Shown in pieces: positions 38,709 through 48,360 of a DNA stretch of 64,000 nucleotides. The stretch's first letter is position 1. Each line of letters begins with the position of its first letter. The DNA comes from Uliginosibacterium sp. 31-16. Its GTDB lineage: Bacteria; Pseudomonadota; Gammaproteobacteria; Burkholderiales; Rhodocyclaceae. The translations under genes were made by a program, and so were the position numbers. The notes under the pieces are model-generated. The model was given only the letters and a program-made list of their open reading frames with translations. It searched no databases and was not told where the DNA came from. The stretch spans positions 372,001 through 436,000 of the forward strand of contig NZ_JAVALZ010000002.1 in the NCBI RefSeq assembly GCF_030730865.1, written 5' to 3'.

Positions 38709-39497
38709 ATGGACACCCGCCGCAAGGAACTAGGTGAATTCATGCAGGTGCTGCGCGCCCGCAGCCAGCCCGCCGACTTCGGCTTTGCCAGCGGCAGCCG
38801 GCGCCGCACCGCCGGCCTGCGCCGCGAAGAGATGGCCCAGCTTGTCGGCATCAGCCCCACCTGGTACACCTGGATCGAGCAAGGACGCGAGGTGAATGTC
38901 TCCGCCGAGGTGCTGGACCGCATGGCTCGCAGCCTCAAACTCACCCGCAGCGAGCGCGCCTACCTCTTCGAGATGGCCGACCGGCGCGACCCGCAGGCCA
39001 GCCTGCCTGAAGACGATGACGCAGCGCCGCTCTTCAGCACCCTGCTCGAAGACATCCGCGTGCCCGCCTACCTGATGGGCCGCTACTGGGACATTCTCGG
39101 CTGGAACGCCCCGGCCGCCGAGCTCTTCACCGGCTGGCTCGATCAGCCGCAGGACGCCAATGCCCCGCCGCCCAACATGCTGCGCTTCGTCTTCCTGCGC
39201 CCGGAAACCAAAAGCTTTCTCGTCGACTGGGAAGTACGCGCGCGCCGCATCAGCGCCGAATTCCGCGCCGACTGCCGCACCCGCCTCGACGAACCCGCCC
39301 TGCTCCGCCTCGTTGACGAACTCGAAACCGGCAGCGCCGACTTTGCCGCCTTCTGGAAGCAGCACGACGTACTGGAGCGCCAGGGCGGCGAGCGCGGCTT
39401 CCTCCACCCGCAGCGTGGCCCGCTCAACTACCGCCAGGTCACCCTGCGCCCGGTCGAGCAGGAGCACATCAAGCTCGTGATGCTGCAACCTGCCTGA
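38709..39497 (+). CDS. XRE-type HTH regulator with MmyB-like ligand domain
   Basis: A 262-residue regulator. The HTH (about 10-90) contains SRRRTAGLRREEMAQLVGIS and TWYTWIEQGREVNVSAEVLD, the hallmark of the MmyB/helix_turn_helix_31 group. The C-terminal part (about 105-260) is the PAS-like MmyB domain (WDILGWNAPAAELFTGW ... RLVDELETGSADFAAFWKQH ... HPQRGPLNYRQVTLRPVEQE), which in Streptomyces MmyB homologues binds fatty acids. It is divergent from leuC, but a link to leucine synthesis is not implied by the family. Confidence 0.88.
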   Translation: MDTRRKELGEFMQVLRARSQPADFGFASGSRRRTAGLRREEMAQLVGISPTWYTWIEQGREVNVSAEVLDRMARSLKLTRSERAYLFEMADRRDPQASLPEDDDAAPLFSTLLEDIRVPAYLMGRYWDILGWNAPAAELFTGWLDQPQDANAPPPNMLRFVFLRPETKSFLVDWEVRARRISAEFRADCRTRLDEPALLRLVDELETGSADFAAFWKQHDVLERQGGERGFLHPQRGPLNYRQVTLRPVEQEHIKLVMLQPA

Positions 39498-39911
39498 AGA
39501 GCCTCGTCCAGCCTTGTTCTTCGGGCAACCAATTTAGCTGCGGCGAAGCACCGAAACGTAGGGCGCAGCAGGAACAATGGAGCAAAGCGGAATTGCGCCG
39601 GATTTTGCGCCCATACATTCGGCGCAGTTCGCTGCGCTCAGTGCGCCCTACTTTATTGCGCCGTACGCGGTGCGTCCCTTGGTTGGAATGACAGTAGAAG
39701 TCGACGCGGAGCGTCTCAGACCGGGTTCCCGCGCGGGAGCATGAGAGCCATCCAAAGAGCCGGGCTCAACCTTGTTCTTCGGGCACCAGATGCCGCTCCT
39801 GCACACCACCTGCACACCACCTGCACCGCAAGATGGCGGCATACCGCACTCAACGGTATGGGCTTATCATGGGTGTGTGATTGTTGAATATCAGACAGAG
39901 CCTTTAACCTC
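39498..39911. other. Gene-free 414-bp stretch with small repeats
   Basis: Contains two copies of CTTGTTCTTCGGGCA (39520s and 39770s) each preceded by AAGAGCC-type dispersed-repeat fragments, a MITE-like element (39558-39651) and the direct repeat CTGCACACCACCTGCACACC around 39795-39830. No supported gene. It marks the boundary between GC-rich core DNA and the AT-rich gene at 39912. Confidence 0.5.
39558..39651. mobile_element. MITE-like element with 10-bp terminal inverted repeats
   Basis: A 94-bp element bounded by GTAGGGCGCA and its exact inverse TGCGCCCTAC. Inner sequence is also partly palindromic (ATTGCGCCGG ... TTCGGCGCAG). Elements with GTAGGGCGCA ends are common small non-coding repeats in proteobacterial genomes. 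No transposase or clear target duplication is visible. Confidence 0.55.
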
Positions 39912-40526
39912 ATGCAAAATTCAATAATTTTCAGAAATTCAATACCTCAAGGATTGTTTCTTTTAGGAGTTGGGGGTGTGCTCATAATTTCAATAGCCAA
40001 AGTTTTCTTTCTGGCCACACATGGAGGATCTTTCCTTTTTTTGGTTTGGATTTTTGGAACAGTGCTTGGACTAATTTGCATTCAAATTTCTGTTTCACGA
40101 ATTTTTGACAGATCCAACATGGTCGATATAAATCGAGACGGAATAATTGACTTCAGAGTGAGCACCGGAAGAATTCCTTGGAAGTTAATTAGCAACGCTA
40201 AATATCGCATCTCCAATTCACGCTACGCTAATATACGCGAGGTAGTGATCACACTTTATGATGCGGACGCTCTTCCAGCATCACTACAAAATACTTCCCA
40301 CATAAATGGCGTTCTGGTTAATCATTGGCTTGGCCGCAGTTTTATCGTAGACACGTATTGGCTTAATGTCAGCGGACACAGACTGGCCAAATTCATTGAA
40401 CAGTGTGTCGACAATCCTGACAAACTAGACGACTTATTCGGTAAGCAGGAGCCGGATTTGGCAATGGATGCGAGCAAGAAACTGCGTTTGCGTCTTTCTC
40501 AGATCCGTCGAAATAGACTTTTTTAA
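39912..40526 (+). CDS. AT-rich orphan gene: two-TM membrane protein
   Basis: A 204-residue protein of unknown function. Codon usage and base composition are visibly AT-rich (runs such as AAATTCAATAATTTTC), unlike all neighbours, which suggests horizontal transfer. Two hydrophobic helices lie at about 13-35 and 42-62. A beta-rich soluble domain (about 65-185, MVDINRDGIIDFRVSTGRIP ... NHWLGRSFIVDTYWLNVSGH) has the PH-like look of STM3941-type proteins, which occur in toxin-immunity and phage-defence contexts. No partner gene is adjacent. Real gene status is likely because of the long open frame in AT-rich DNA. Confidence 0.6.
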   Translation: MQNSIIFRNSIPQGLFLLGVGGVLIISIAKVFFLATHGGSFLFLVWIFGTVLGLICIQISVSRIFDRSNMVDINRDGIIDFRVSTGRIPWKLISNAKYRISNSRYANIREVVITLYDADALPASLQNTSHINGVLVNHWLGRSFIVDTYWLNVSGHRLAKFIEQCVDNPDKLDDLFGKQEPDLAMDASKKLRLRLSQIRRNRLF

Positions 40527-40644
40527 GCAAGCCACGGATATTGCACGCCGCGCTCAATCAGGCATATTGGTGTGCAATGCGCACCCTGCATTTTCACCAA
40601 TTCGCGGGATAATCCCCTCCCCGCCCGCCACACCGCTCGCCCCC

Positions 40645-41394
40645 ATGGAATTCATCACCAATCCGTATTTCTACCTCGCCGCCGTGCCGGCGGTGCTGCT
40701 CGCGGGCATCTCGAAGGGTGGCTTCGCCGGTGGGCTGGGCGTGCTGGCGGTGCCGCTGATGGCGCTGGCGATTCCGGCGCCTCAGGCGGCGAGCGTGATG
40801 CTGCCGATCCTGTGCCTGATGGATCTGGTGGGGAGCTGGTCGTATCACCCGCACTGGGATTACAAGCTGCTGCGCCGCCTGATGCCGGGCGCGTTGCTGG
40901 GCATTGGCGTGGGCTGGCTGCTGTTCCGCCATATCTCACCCACGGCGCTGAACCTGATCATCGGCAGCATTGCGATCCTCTTCGCGCTGCAGCGCTTGAC
41001 GGGCCTGCAGCTACGCGACACCTCGCGCCTGCCGGAATGGCTGCGCGCGGGCTGGTGGACCAGCCTCTCCGGTTTCACGAGCACGCTGGCACACGCGGGC
41101 GGGCCGCCGATGATGATCTACCTGCTGCCCAAGCAGCTGGACAAGACGGTGCTGGTGGCGAACCTGACGCTGTACTTCGCGATGGTGAATTACCTGAAGC
41201 TCATGCCCTTCGCCGAGCTGGGCCTGCTGGATGCACGCAACCTCGGCACGGCGCTGGTGCTGGCGCCGCTGGCGCCCATCGGCGTGTATCTGGGCATCTG
41301 GCTGCACAAGCGCATCGACGAGAAACTGTTCTACCGGCTGAGCTACATCTTCCTGCTGCTCACTGGCGCGAAGCTGATCTGGAGTGCGTTGTAA
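40645..41394 (+). CDS. TauE/SafE family sulfite/anion exporter-like permease
   Basis: A 249-residue membrane protein with about eight helices in two related halves. ATG 40645 gives MEFITNPYFYLAAVPAVLLA; upstream in-frame codons run into the preceding gene. The motifs GISKGGFAGGLGVLAVPLMA (first half) and GFTSTLAHAGGPPMMIYLLP (second half) are diagnostic of TauE/SafE (DUF81). Members export sulfite, sulfoacetate or other organic anions; the substrate is unknown. No sulfur-metabolism gene adjoins it. Confidence 0.9.
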   Translation: MEFITNPYFYLAAVPAVLLAGISKGGFAGGLGVLAVPLMALAIPAPQAASVMLPILCLMDLVGSWSYHPHWDYKLLRRLMPGALLGIGVGWLLFRHISPTALNLIIGSIAILFALQRLTGLQLRDTSRLPEWLRAGWWTSLSGFTSTLAHAGGPPMMIYLLPKQLDKTVLVANLTLYFAMVNYLKLMPFAELGLLDARNLGTALVLAPLAPIGVYLGIWLHKRIDEKLFYRLSYIFLLLTGAKLIWSAL

Positions 41395-41506
41395 GTTGAA
41401 TGCCTGAAAAGCCGCATCTGGCGGGCTTCTTCAGCCTGCATACCTGATTAGCCGCGCCGGCTGGACTTCTTCAGCAGGCTTGCCTGCACAGACCCGCCCC
41501 ATGAGG

Positions 41507-41986
41507 CTATCCGGGCAGGCGTGCCAGCAGGCGGTCGAGCTGATTGGCAAAAGCCTGCCGGTCTGCCTGGCTGAACGCGGCCGGGCCGCCAGTCTGCACG
41601 CCGCTGGAGCGCAGGCTTTCCATGAAATCACGCATCGACAAACTCTCGCGGATATTCGCGGCGGTGTACAACTCGCCACGCGGGTTGATGGCACTCGCGC
41701 CGCGCTCGATCACCTGTGCCGCCAGCGGGATGTCGGCGGTGACCACCAGATCGCCCTTCTGCACCTGGGCGGCGATGTAATTGTCGGCCACATCGAAACC
41801 GGACGGCACCTGCACCGCACGGATGAAGGGCGACGGCGGCACGCGCAGCATCTGGTTGGCGACCAGCACGGTCGCCATCTGCTTGCGCGTGGCAGCGCGA
41901 AAGATGATTTCCTTGATCACCACCGGGCAGGCATCTGCATCCACCCACAGGCGTGGTTTGGCGGTCGGCTGTGCGGCGTCCGTCAC
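41507..41986 (-). CDS. YaiI/YqxD family (DUF188) putative PIN-like protein
   Basis: A 159-residue protein of the UPF0178 family: [40 protein letters not shown] and [20 protein letters not shown] are its conserved blocks, with aspartates arranged as in PIN-type nucleases. The biochemical role is unknown. GTG start at 41986 overlaps the LysR gene stop by 4 bp (GTGA). Confidence 0.92.
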   Translation of the reverse strand: MTDAAQPTAKPRLWVDADACPVVIKEIIFRAATRKQMATVLVANQMLRVPPSPFIRAVQVPSGFDVADNYIAAQVQKGDLVVTADIPLAAQVIERGASAINPRGELYTAANIRESLSMRDFMESLRSSGVQTGGPAAFSQADRQAFANQLDRLLARLPG

Positions 41987-42870
41987 GGCAGATCCCAGAT
42001 GGTCTTGAGCGATTCACGCAAGGCCATCAGCAGGGGATCGCCCTCGCGCTCGGCAGGATAGATGAATTGCAGCGGCGCGCGGATCACCACCTCGCCGCCC
42101 CGCCACAGCACGAAAGCGCCGTCGGCAGCGAAGCGTTTGGCGGTTCGTTCGGCCAGCAGGGCCATGCCCAATCCGGCCTTGATCAGCTCTGCCAGCGTTG
42201 CTTCGTCATCGAATTCGCCCACGATGCGCGGCGCGATGTTATGGGTCCGCCACAATTCCTGCGTCATCGTCGCAATCGTCGAGCGCGGCGACACGCCCAG
42301 CCAGGGTGTGCCATTCATCTGCTGCCAGTCTGCATGATTCAGGGCATCAGCCAGTTCGGCCGGCACCGCCACGCAAAAGCCGATTTCAGTCAGGGTGATG
42401 GCCGTCACGTTGGCAAAGCTGTCGCGGCCGAGAAAGAAGCCGCAATCCAGATTGTTGCGACGGATCTCGGCGAGGATGTCTCTGGACAAGCCCAGCCGGG
42501 TCTGCGCTTCCAGCAAGGGGTGACGCCGCTGCACATCACGCAGCCACTGGCCCAGACGCAGCCGCGCCGGGACGACCAGGGTGCCGATGCGGATACGGCC
42601 CCGCAATTCACCTTGCAGGCTGCGGGCATGATCAATCAGGCCACGCGCGCTCCCCAGCACTTTTTCCGCATCCGGCACAAGGCGCTTGCCCGCATCGGTG
42701 AGCTGCACACCACTGGAAACGCGATCGAACAGACTGACGCCCAGCTCTTCTTCCAGCGCCTTGATCTGTGCGGTGACAGCCGGTTGGGACAAGTGCAGCT
42801 GTTCGGCCGCCTGGGTCAGATGACCCTGCTGGGCAACAGCCAGAAAGGTGCGCAGCTGATAGATTTCCAT
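41983..42870 (-). CDS. LysR-type transcriptional regulator
   Basis: A 295-residue regulator with an N-terminal winged HTH (about 1-60, [20 protein letters not shown] then [20 protein letters not shown]) and a periplasmic-binding-like effector domain (about 90-290). It is divergent from the DUF485-actP genes across 207 bp and may regulate them, as LysR proteins usually control the divergent unit. The effector is unknown. Confidence 0.9.
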   Translation of the reverse strand: MEIYQLRTFLAVAQQGHLTQAAEQLHLSQPAVTAQIKALEEELGVSLFDRVSSGVQLTDAGKRLVPDAEKVLGSARGLIDHARSLQGELRGRIRIGTLVVPARLRLGQWLRDVQRRHPLLEAQTRLGLSRDILAEIRRNNLDCGFFLGRDSFANVTAITLTEIGFCVAVPAELADALNHADWQQMNGTPWLGVSPRSTIATMTQELWRTHNIAPRIVGEFDDEATLAELIKAGLGMALLAERTAKRFAADGAFVLWRGGEVVIRAPLQFIYPAEREGDPLLMALRESLKTIWDLP

Positions 42871-43039
42871 GACGATTCACTAAGGGTAAACACCCACTCC
42901 GCGGCATTGCCCGAATGGCCGCAATCGCCCGCCGGGCCTTGATGTGCAAGGACTGAGCATACAGCATAACCAGGCCTGATGCCGGCCATCAGGAATTGTC
43001 ATTGGCTTCAAGCCAGCCAGTTCCAATACAGTCGCCGCA

Positions 43040-43058
43040 ACCCGACAACTAGTCGGGT
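43040..43058 (+). promoter_or_regulatory. Inverted repeat ahead of the DUF485-actP operon
   Basis: ACCCGAC-AACTA-GTCGGGT, a perfect 7-bp inverted repeat ending 19 bp before the DUF485 start and just upstream of its GGAGGAGA ribosome site. It may be an operator or an RNA hairpin in the leader. Confidence 0.45.
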
Positions 43059-43077
43059 CTTGCCCTGGAGGAGAGAT

Positions 43078-43389
43078 ATGACTTCACCCACCATTGAACG
43101 GATACAAAATAATCCGAAATTTGCTGCGCTGATCGAAACCAAGCGCGTGTTCTCATGGACGCTCTCGATCATCATGCTCGCCATCTATTGTGGCTTCATC
43201 CTGATCATCGGCTTCAAGAAGGAACTGTTCGGCACGCCGCTCGGGCCGGATACCGTCATCACCTGGGGGATTCCGGTCGGTGTCGGAGTCATCCTGTCAG
43301 CCTTCGTCCTCACGGGCATCTATGTGCGCCGGGCCAACACCGAGTTTGACCAACTGACCCGCGAAGTGGTCGAGGAGGCACAGCAATGA
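43078..43389 (+). CDS. yjcH: DUF485 family membrane protein (YjcH-like)
   Basis: A 103-residue protein with two transmembrane helices (about 24-44 and 60-82). It starts at ATG 43078 with GGAGGAGA 4-11 bases upstream. The [20 protein letters not shown] and [13 protein letters not shown] segments match YjcH, which is always found with the acetate permease ActP and may assist it. It overlaps actP by 4 bp (ATGA). Confidence 0.93.
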   Translation: MTSPTIERIQNNPKFAALIETKRVFSWTLSIIMLAIYCGFILIIGFKKELFGTPLGPDTVITWGIPVGVGVILSAFVLTGIYVRRANTEFDQLTREVVEEAQQ

Positions 43390-45041
43390 AGCGTCTTTCC
43401 CTCATCCTCACCGGCCTGCTGCTCAGCTTGCCGGCATGGGCGGCCGATGCCATTGGCGGTGAAGTCGCCAAGCGCAGTCTGAACATGCACGCCATCGTGA
43501 TGTTCTTCATCTTCGTCGCCGCGACGCTGTTCATCACCTACTGGGCCGCCAAGCGCACCCGCTCGGCCAAGGACTTTTACGCCGCAGGCGGTGGCATCAC
43601 CGGCTTCCAGAACGGGCTGGCCATTGCGGGCGACTACATGTCGGCCGCCTCCTTCCTCGGCATTTCCGCGCTGGTGTACGGCAGCGGCTACGACGGGCTG
43701 ATCTATTCCATCGGCTTTCTCGTCGGCTGGCCGCTGATCACCTTCCTCGTCGCAGAGCGCCTGCGCAACCTCGGCAAATACACCTTCGCCGATGTGGCGT
43801 CCTATCGCTTGCAGCAAGGCCCCGTACGCTCCTTCGCCGCAGTCGGCACGCTGGTCACCGTGGCGCTCTACCTGATCGCCCAGATGGTGGGTGCGGGCAA
43901 GCTGATCCAGCTGCTTTTCGGCATGGATTACAGCTCGGCGGTGGTGATGGTTGGCATCCTGATGGTGCTCTACGTGATGTTCGGCGGCATGCTGGCCACC
44001 ACCTGGGTACAGATCATCAAGGCGGTGCTGCTGCTCTCCGGCGCCACCTTCATGGCCTTCATGGTGTTGAAAATCTCCGGTTTCAGCCTGGAGAACATGT
44101 TCAGCAAAGCCATCGAACTGCACCCCAAGGGCGCTGCCATCATGTCGCCGGGGGGGCTGGTATCGAACCCGATCGATGCCATCTCGCTGGGCATCGGCCT
44201 GATGTTCGGCACGGCCGGCCTGCCGCACATCCTGATGCGCTTCTTTACCGTGTCTGACGCCAAGGAAGCCCGCAAATCGGTGTTCTTCGCCACCGGCTTC
44301 ATCGGCTACTTCTACATCCTGACCTTCATCATCGGCTTCGGCGCCATCATGCTGGTGCTCAACCAGCCGCAATACACCGACGCCAAGGGACTGATCGGCG
44401 GAGCCAACATGGCGGCCATCCATCTGGCCAATGCCGTGGGCGGTGACCTGTTCCTCGGCTTCATCTCGGCCGTTGCCTTCGCCACCATCCTCGCCGTAGT
44501 GTCCGGCCTGACGCTCTCGGGCGCCTCCGCCGTATCGCATGACCTGTATGCCAGCGTCTGGCGGCATGGTCGCACAACCGAAGCGGATGAAATCAGGGTC
44601 TCGAAGATAGCTACGGTATTCCTCGGCATCGTCGCCATCCTGCTGGGCATCGCCTTCGAGAAGCAGAACATCGCCTACATGGTCGGTCTGGCCTTCTCGA
44701 TTGCGGCTTCGGCCAACTTCCCGGTGCTGTTCCTGTCCATGTTCTGGAAAGGACTGACGACACGTGGCGCAGTACTCGGCGGGCTGATCGGCCTGATCAC
44801 GGCCGTCACCCTGATCGTGCTGGGCCCGACCGTGTGGGTGGATGTGCTCAAGAACAAGGAAGCGATCTTCGCTTACAAGAATCCGGCCCTGTTCTCGATG
44901 ACCGCAGCCTTCTTCTTCACCTGGCTGTTCTCGATCATGGACAACAGCGAATCGGCCAACAAGGAACGTGCGGCCTTCCTGCCCCAGTTCATCCGCTCGA
45001 TGACCGGCGTGGGAGCCGAAGGCGTCAACAGCAAACACTGA
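43386..45041 (+). CDS. actP: Cation/acetate symporter
   Basis: A 551-residue sodium:solute symporter (SSF) importing acetate and short-chain carboxylates. An N-terminal signal-like segment ([20 protein letters not shown]) is followed by about 13 helices. The SSF motifs [20 protein letters not shown] and [20 protein letters not shown] are present. Together with DUF485 and the downstream cNMP/CBS/DUF294 protein and DnaQ-like nuclease it forms the acetate-uptake module common in Proteobacteria. An acs gene is not in the window. Confidence 0.95.
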   Translation: MKRLSLILTGLLLSLPAWAADAIGGEVAKRSLNMHAIVMFFIFVAATLFITYWAAKRTRSAKDFYAAGGGITGFQNGLAIAGDYMSAASFLGISALVYGSGYDGLIYSIGFLVGWPLITFLVAERLRNLGKYTFADVASYRLQQGPVRSFAAVGTLVTVALYLIAQMVGAGKLIQLLFGMDYSSAVVMVGILMVLYVMFGGMLATTWVQIIKAVLLLSGATFMAFMVLKISGFSLENMFSKAIELHPKGAAIMSPGGLVSNPIDAISLGIGLMFGTAGLPHILMRFFTVSDAKEARKSVFFATGFIGYFYILTFIIGFGAIMLVLNQPQYTDAKGLIGGANMAAIHLANAVGGDLFLGFISAVAFATILAVVSGLTLSGASAVSHDLYASVWRHGRTTEADEIRVSKIATVFLGIVAILLGIAFEKQNIAYMVGLAFSIAASANFPVLFLSMFWKGLTTRGAVLGGLIGLITAVTLIVLGPTVWVDVLKNKEAIFAYKNPALFSMTAAFFFTWLFSIMDNSESANKERAAFLPQFIRSMTGVGAEGVNSKH

Positions 45042-45060
45042 TTTTCCCCCGTAGCAATTG

Positions 45061-45086
45061 CCCCGGACCACGGTCCGGGGTTTTTT
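45061..45086 (+). terminator. Rho-independent terminator after actP
   Basis: CCCCGGACC-AC-GGTCCGGGG then TTTTTT: a 9-bp perfect stem, 19 bp after the actP stop and 16 bp before the next start. It probably reduces rather than abolishes readthrough to the DUF294 gene. Confidence 0.85.
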
Positions 45087-45102
45087 ACGCAAGGTCCCGC
45101 TT

Positions 45103-46908
45103 GTGACCCCGTTCGATTTCAGCCACGCTCCGTTTGATTGCCTTGATCCCGCCGAGCGCCAGCGTCTGGCCGAGCGTGTGGATGTAGCCTATTTCCCGAA
45201 AAACGCCTGCCTGCACGAGGCCAACAGCCCGGTCGACACGTTGTACGTGGTGATCAAGGGCATGGTGTCCGAGCATAACGAGGGCGAAACCCTCGCTTAC
45301 TACGGCCCGCAGGACAGTTTCGATTCGCGGGCCATGCTCGGTGGCCGCGCCCAGCACCGTCTGCTCGCCGTAGAGGACACGCTGGTGTTCTGCCTGCCGC
45401 GCGAACTGGTGCTGGATCTCACCCAGCGCAATCCGGTTTTCGGCGCCTTCTTCTATCAGGATGTCGCTGCCCGTTTCGCCGTACTCGCCAATCGCCCGCT
45501 GCAAGGCCAGTTGCAGGCCATGCTGATGAGCCGGGTGGAGTCCGCCTATCTGTCGCGTGCCCTGTGGCTGAATGCGGAAGATTCGGTACTGGATGCCGCC
45601 CGGCTGATGAAAAAGCATCATGCCACCTGCGTGCTGGTGCACACACAAAACGGCGATGGCATCTTCACGCGCAGCGAGCTGCGCGATTTCGTCATCAGCG
45701 AAGCCTCCGCCGCCAGCACGGCTGTCGGCCCGCTGGCACGCACGCCGCTGATCACGATCGCGGCGGACGCCTACCTCTACCACGCCCAGTTGCTGATGGC
45801 GCAGCACACCATCCAGCGAGTCGTCGTCACGCGCGATGCAGAAGTCATCGGCATTCTCGAACAGGTCGAACTGCTGTCCTTCCTGAGCAATCAGTCGCAT
45901 ATCGTGTTGGCCCAGATCGAGCGCGCCGAGAGCATCGTCGAGCTGATGGCGGCCAACCGCAGCATGGACGAACTGATCAAGCTGCTGCACGGCAATGGCG
46001 TCAAGGTCACGCTGATTGCCGATCTGCTCTGCGAACTGCGCCGTCACCTGCTGGGCCGAGCCTTCACGCTGCTGGCTCCGGCCGAAATGCTCGAGCATGT
46101 GTGTCTGCTGGTGCTGGGTTCGGAAGGTCGTGGCGAACAGATCCTCAAGACCGATCAGGACAATGCCCTGCTGATCGAGGATGGCTATATGCACCCAGAA
46201 TTGCAGGCCATCTGCGAACGCTTCAGTCAGACTCTGCTCAGCTTCGGCTACCCGCCCTGCCCCGGCGGCATCATGCTCAATCAGCCGGACTGGTGTTGCG
46301 AGCTCAGCGCCATGCGCAGCCGCCTGCTCGGCTGGGTTCGCAGCGCCAACGCCGAGAACGTGATGCGCCTGGCCATCTGGGCCGATGCACGCCCCGTCGC
46401 CGGCAAGGCGGCGCTGCTTGAATCGGTGCAGCTGCAAAGCCTGCCGGAGCTGGACGGTGCCTTCCTGTCGCGCTTCGCCTTGCCGGTGATGCAGTTCGAC
46501 GTGCCGCTCAGTCTGTTCTCGCGTCTGGTGCTCGATGCGGGCGCCCAGCGTGACCGGCTGGACATCAAGAAAGGCGGCATCTTTCCGCTGGTACACGGCA
46601 TCCGCAGCATGGCCGTGAAAGCCGGCATCCGCACCAGCAATACCTACCGGCGCGTTGACGAACTGCTCGCCCGGCAACTGCTGCCCGCCGAACTGGCGCA
46701 GGACCTGCGCGAAACCTTGGTCTTCCTGCACGGCCTGCGCCTGCAGCACGGTCTGAACACGCTGGCGCAGGGCCGCGTTCCCGACAACCTGATCGACCCA
46801 GCGGCGCTGTCCACACTGGAACGCGATCTGCTCAAGGATGCGCTCGGCGTGGTCAAGCGTTTCCGCCAGCTGATCGAGCATCACTTCCAGCTCGCGCGCA
46901 TCTCATGA
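45103..46908 (+). CDS. cNMP-binding/CBS/DUF294 nucleotidyltransferase-like signalling protein
   Basis: A 601-residue cytoplasmic protein. GTG 45103 is chosen because any earlier start would lie inside the terminator hairpin. A cyclic-nucleotide-binding-like domain (about 10-130) is followed by paired CBS domains (about 155-275), then the DUF294 nucleotidyltransferase domain (about 290-430, LVLGSEGRGEQILKTDQDNA, with the GS-G-R-E and DxD-type acidic pair) and DUF294_C (about 460-600). This architecture is found beside actP in many bacteria and in the YtfG/GlnD-like family; it may regulate acetate transport. It overlaps the exonuclease gene by 4 bp. Confidence 0.92.
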   Translation: MTPFDFSHAPFDCLDPAERQRLAERVDVAYFPKNACLHEANSPVDTLYVVIKGMVSEHNEGETLAYYGPQDSFDSRAMLGGRAQHRLLAVEDTLVFCLPRELVLDLTQRNPVFGAFFYQDVAARFAVLANRPLQGQLQAMLMSRVESAYLSRALWLNAEDSVLDAARLMKKHHATCVLVHTQNGDGIFTRSELRDFVISEASAASTAVGPLARTPLITIAADAYLYHAQLLMAQHTIQRVVVTRDAEVIGILEQVELLSFLSNQSHIVLAQIERAESIVELMAANRSMDELIKLLHGNGVKVTLIADLLCELRRHLLGRAFTLLAPAEMLEHVCLLVLGSEGRGEQILKTDQDNALLIEDGYMHPELQAICERFSQTLLSFGYPPCPGGIMLNQPDWCCELSAMRSRLLGWVRSANAENVMRLAIWADARPVAGKAALLESVQLQSLPELDGAFLSRFALPVMQFDVPLSLFSRLVLDAGAQRDRLDIKKGGIFPLVHGIRSMAVKAGIRTSNTYRRVDELLARQLLPAELAQDLRETLVFLHGLRLQHGLNTLAQGRVPDNLIDPAALSTLERDLLKDALGVVKRFRQLIEHHFQLARIS

Positions 46909-47528
46909 GCCTGTGGCAGAACCTCCGGCGCTGGCAGGCGCGTCGTGCACTGCAGGATGAACGCTTCGGTTTCCTGTTCGACCAGCCCCCCGCAGAAGAA
47001 TGGATCAGCATCGACTGCGAAACCAGCAGCCTCGATCCGCAATCCGCCGAAATCCTCAGTATTGCCGCCGTGCCGGTGCGCGGCGATCGCATCCTCACTT
47101 CGCAGGCCTTGCGCCTGATCCTCAAGCCCCGCCACGCGATTGCCGCACAAAGCATCCCGATCCACCAGTTGCGCCAGCAGGATGTGGCCAACGGCCTGGC
47201 GGTGGAAGACGCGCTGAGCCAGCTGCTCACGTTCATCGGCGCACGCCCCCTGATCGGTTACTACCTGGAATTCGATCTTGCCGTCATCAACCGTCAGCTC
47301 AAATCCTGGCTGGGCATCCATCTGCCCAACCCGGCCATCGAGGTTTCCGGGCTTTATTACGATCGCAAGGTCACTGCCTACCGGCCCGAAGTCGATCTGC
47401 GTCTGGACACCATCCTCACCGAACTCGCCCTGCCCCTGCTGCCACGCCACGACCCGGTCAATGACGCGCTGCTGGCCGCGATGATTTTCCTGAAGCTCAG
47501 GCATCAGCACGGCTCGCTTGATCAATAA
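46905..47528 (+). CDS. DnaQ-like 3'-5' exonuclease
   Basis: A 207-residue DEDDh exonuclease: Exo I is SIDCETSSLD (the DxE pair), Exo II YYLEFDLAVINR, and Exo III RHDPVNDALLAAM with the catalytic histidine and final aspartate. It overlaps the DUF294 gene (ATGA). Similar proteins accompany actP/DUF294 in Proteobacteria; the substrate (DNA, RNA or nucleotide) is unknown. Confidence 0.92.
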   Translation: MSLWQNLRRWQARRALQDERFGFLFDQPPAEEWISIDCETSSLDPQSAEILSIAAVPVRGDRILTSQALRLILKPRHAIAAQSIPIHQLRQQDVANGLAVEDALSQLLTFIGARPLIGYYLEFDLAVINRQLKSWLGIHLPNPAIEVSGLYYDRKVTAYRPEVDLRLDTILTELALPLLPRHDPVNDALLAAMIFLKLRHQHGSLDQ

Positions 47529-47823
47529 AACTGATCACATAAATCAACTTTAGCGATCCAGCAACTCTCATCTCTTTCAGTCAACCAGTAGACCAGCTTT
47601 CAGCACACCAAAGCCGTTTTGCGCTGTGCTACAGACCTCTGAAGAGCCGCCCCCAGCCTTGCTCTGCAGCCACCTGGCCGGGAAACGTCCGTTCTGCATG
47701 GCTGTGCAAGCAGGCATGCTGCAGAAGTCCACTGCACGCCCCTTTCCGGACCGGCTCCGCAGGCATCGACGCCCTGCCCAATCCCCGCTAAAGTGGCGCC
47801 CCCGGCCCGCCATCGCAGCACCC
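47529..47823. other. Gap with degenerate dispersed repeats
   Basis: About 295 bp with no gene. It contains GAAGAGCCGC (47641), GCCTTGCTCTGCAG (47656) and GCATGCTGCAGAAG (47716), all related to the dispersed-repeat family of this window. Confidence 0.45.
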
Positions 47824-48357
47824 ATGTTTTCCGACGCTTTCTCCCCCGCCCAGCTTTTCGGCTACGTCGCCTTCGTCCTCGGCGTGGGCTCCTTCCTGCA
47901 GAAGAACGATCGCCACTTCAAGCTTTACATGACTGGCGAGTGCATCGCCTACGTCCTCCACTTCTGGCTGCTCGGCAACCCGACGGCCATGGCCAGCTCG
48001 CTGGTCTCCACCACCCGCTCGGTGCTTTCGCTGTACACCCGCTCGGTATGGATTGCCATCGCCGTGGTGCTGGTCAATCTGGGGCTCGGCATCGGGCTGG
48101 TCGAGCACTGGTGGAACTGGTTCCCGCTGATCGCCTCGTGCATCGGCACACTTGCCCTGTTCCTGCTTCATGGCATCCGCATGCGCGTGGTGATGCTCTT
48201 CGGCACCCTGCTGTGGATCGCCAACAACCTGATCGCCGGCTCGATCGGTGGCAGCGCGCTGGAAATCGTCATCCTTGCCGTCAACGGCCACACCATCTGG
48301 CGCATGCACCGCGAAGCCAGGGCAAAAGCGGGGCAGCCCCTCGCCAGCGAAGGCTGA
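47824..48357 (+). CDS. YgjV-like inner-membrane protein
   Basis: A 177-residue membrane protein with about six helices, matching the YgjV family: FGYVAFVLGVGSFLQKNDRH, a conserved WLLGNPTAMASSLVSTTRS and LLWIANNLIAGSIGG. The family has no defined function. It ends 3 bp before the radical-SAM gene at 48361, so the two are probably co-transcribed. Confidence 0.82.
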   Translation: MFSDAFSPAQLFGYVAFVLGVGSFLQKNDRHFKLYMTGECIAYVLHFWLLGNPTAMASSLVSTTRSVLSLYTRSVWIAIAVVLVNLGLGIGLVEHWWNWFPLIASCIGTLALFLLHGIRMRVVMLFGTLLWIANNLIAGSIGGSALEIVILAVNGHTIWRMHREARAKAGQPLASEG

Positions 48358-48360
48358 GCC

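Noticed and set aside
43320-45092. Long antisense open frames opposite actP (590 codons) and opposite the DUF294 gene (45085-46884, 599 codons)
   Set aside because: They are mirror frames of strongly recognisable genes in GC-rich DNA, are His/Gln/Arg-rich without domains, and have no proper starts.
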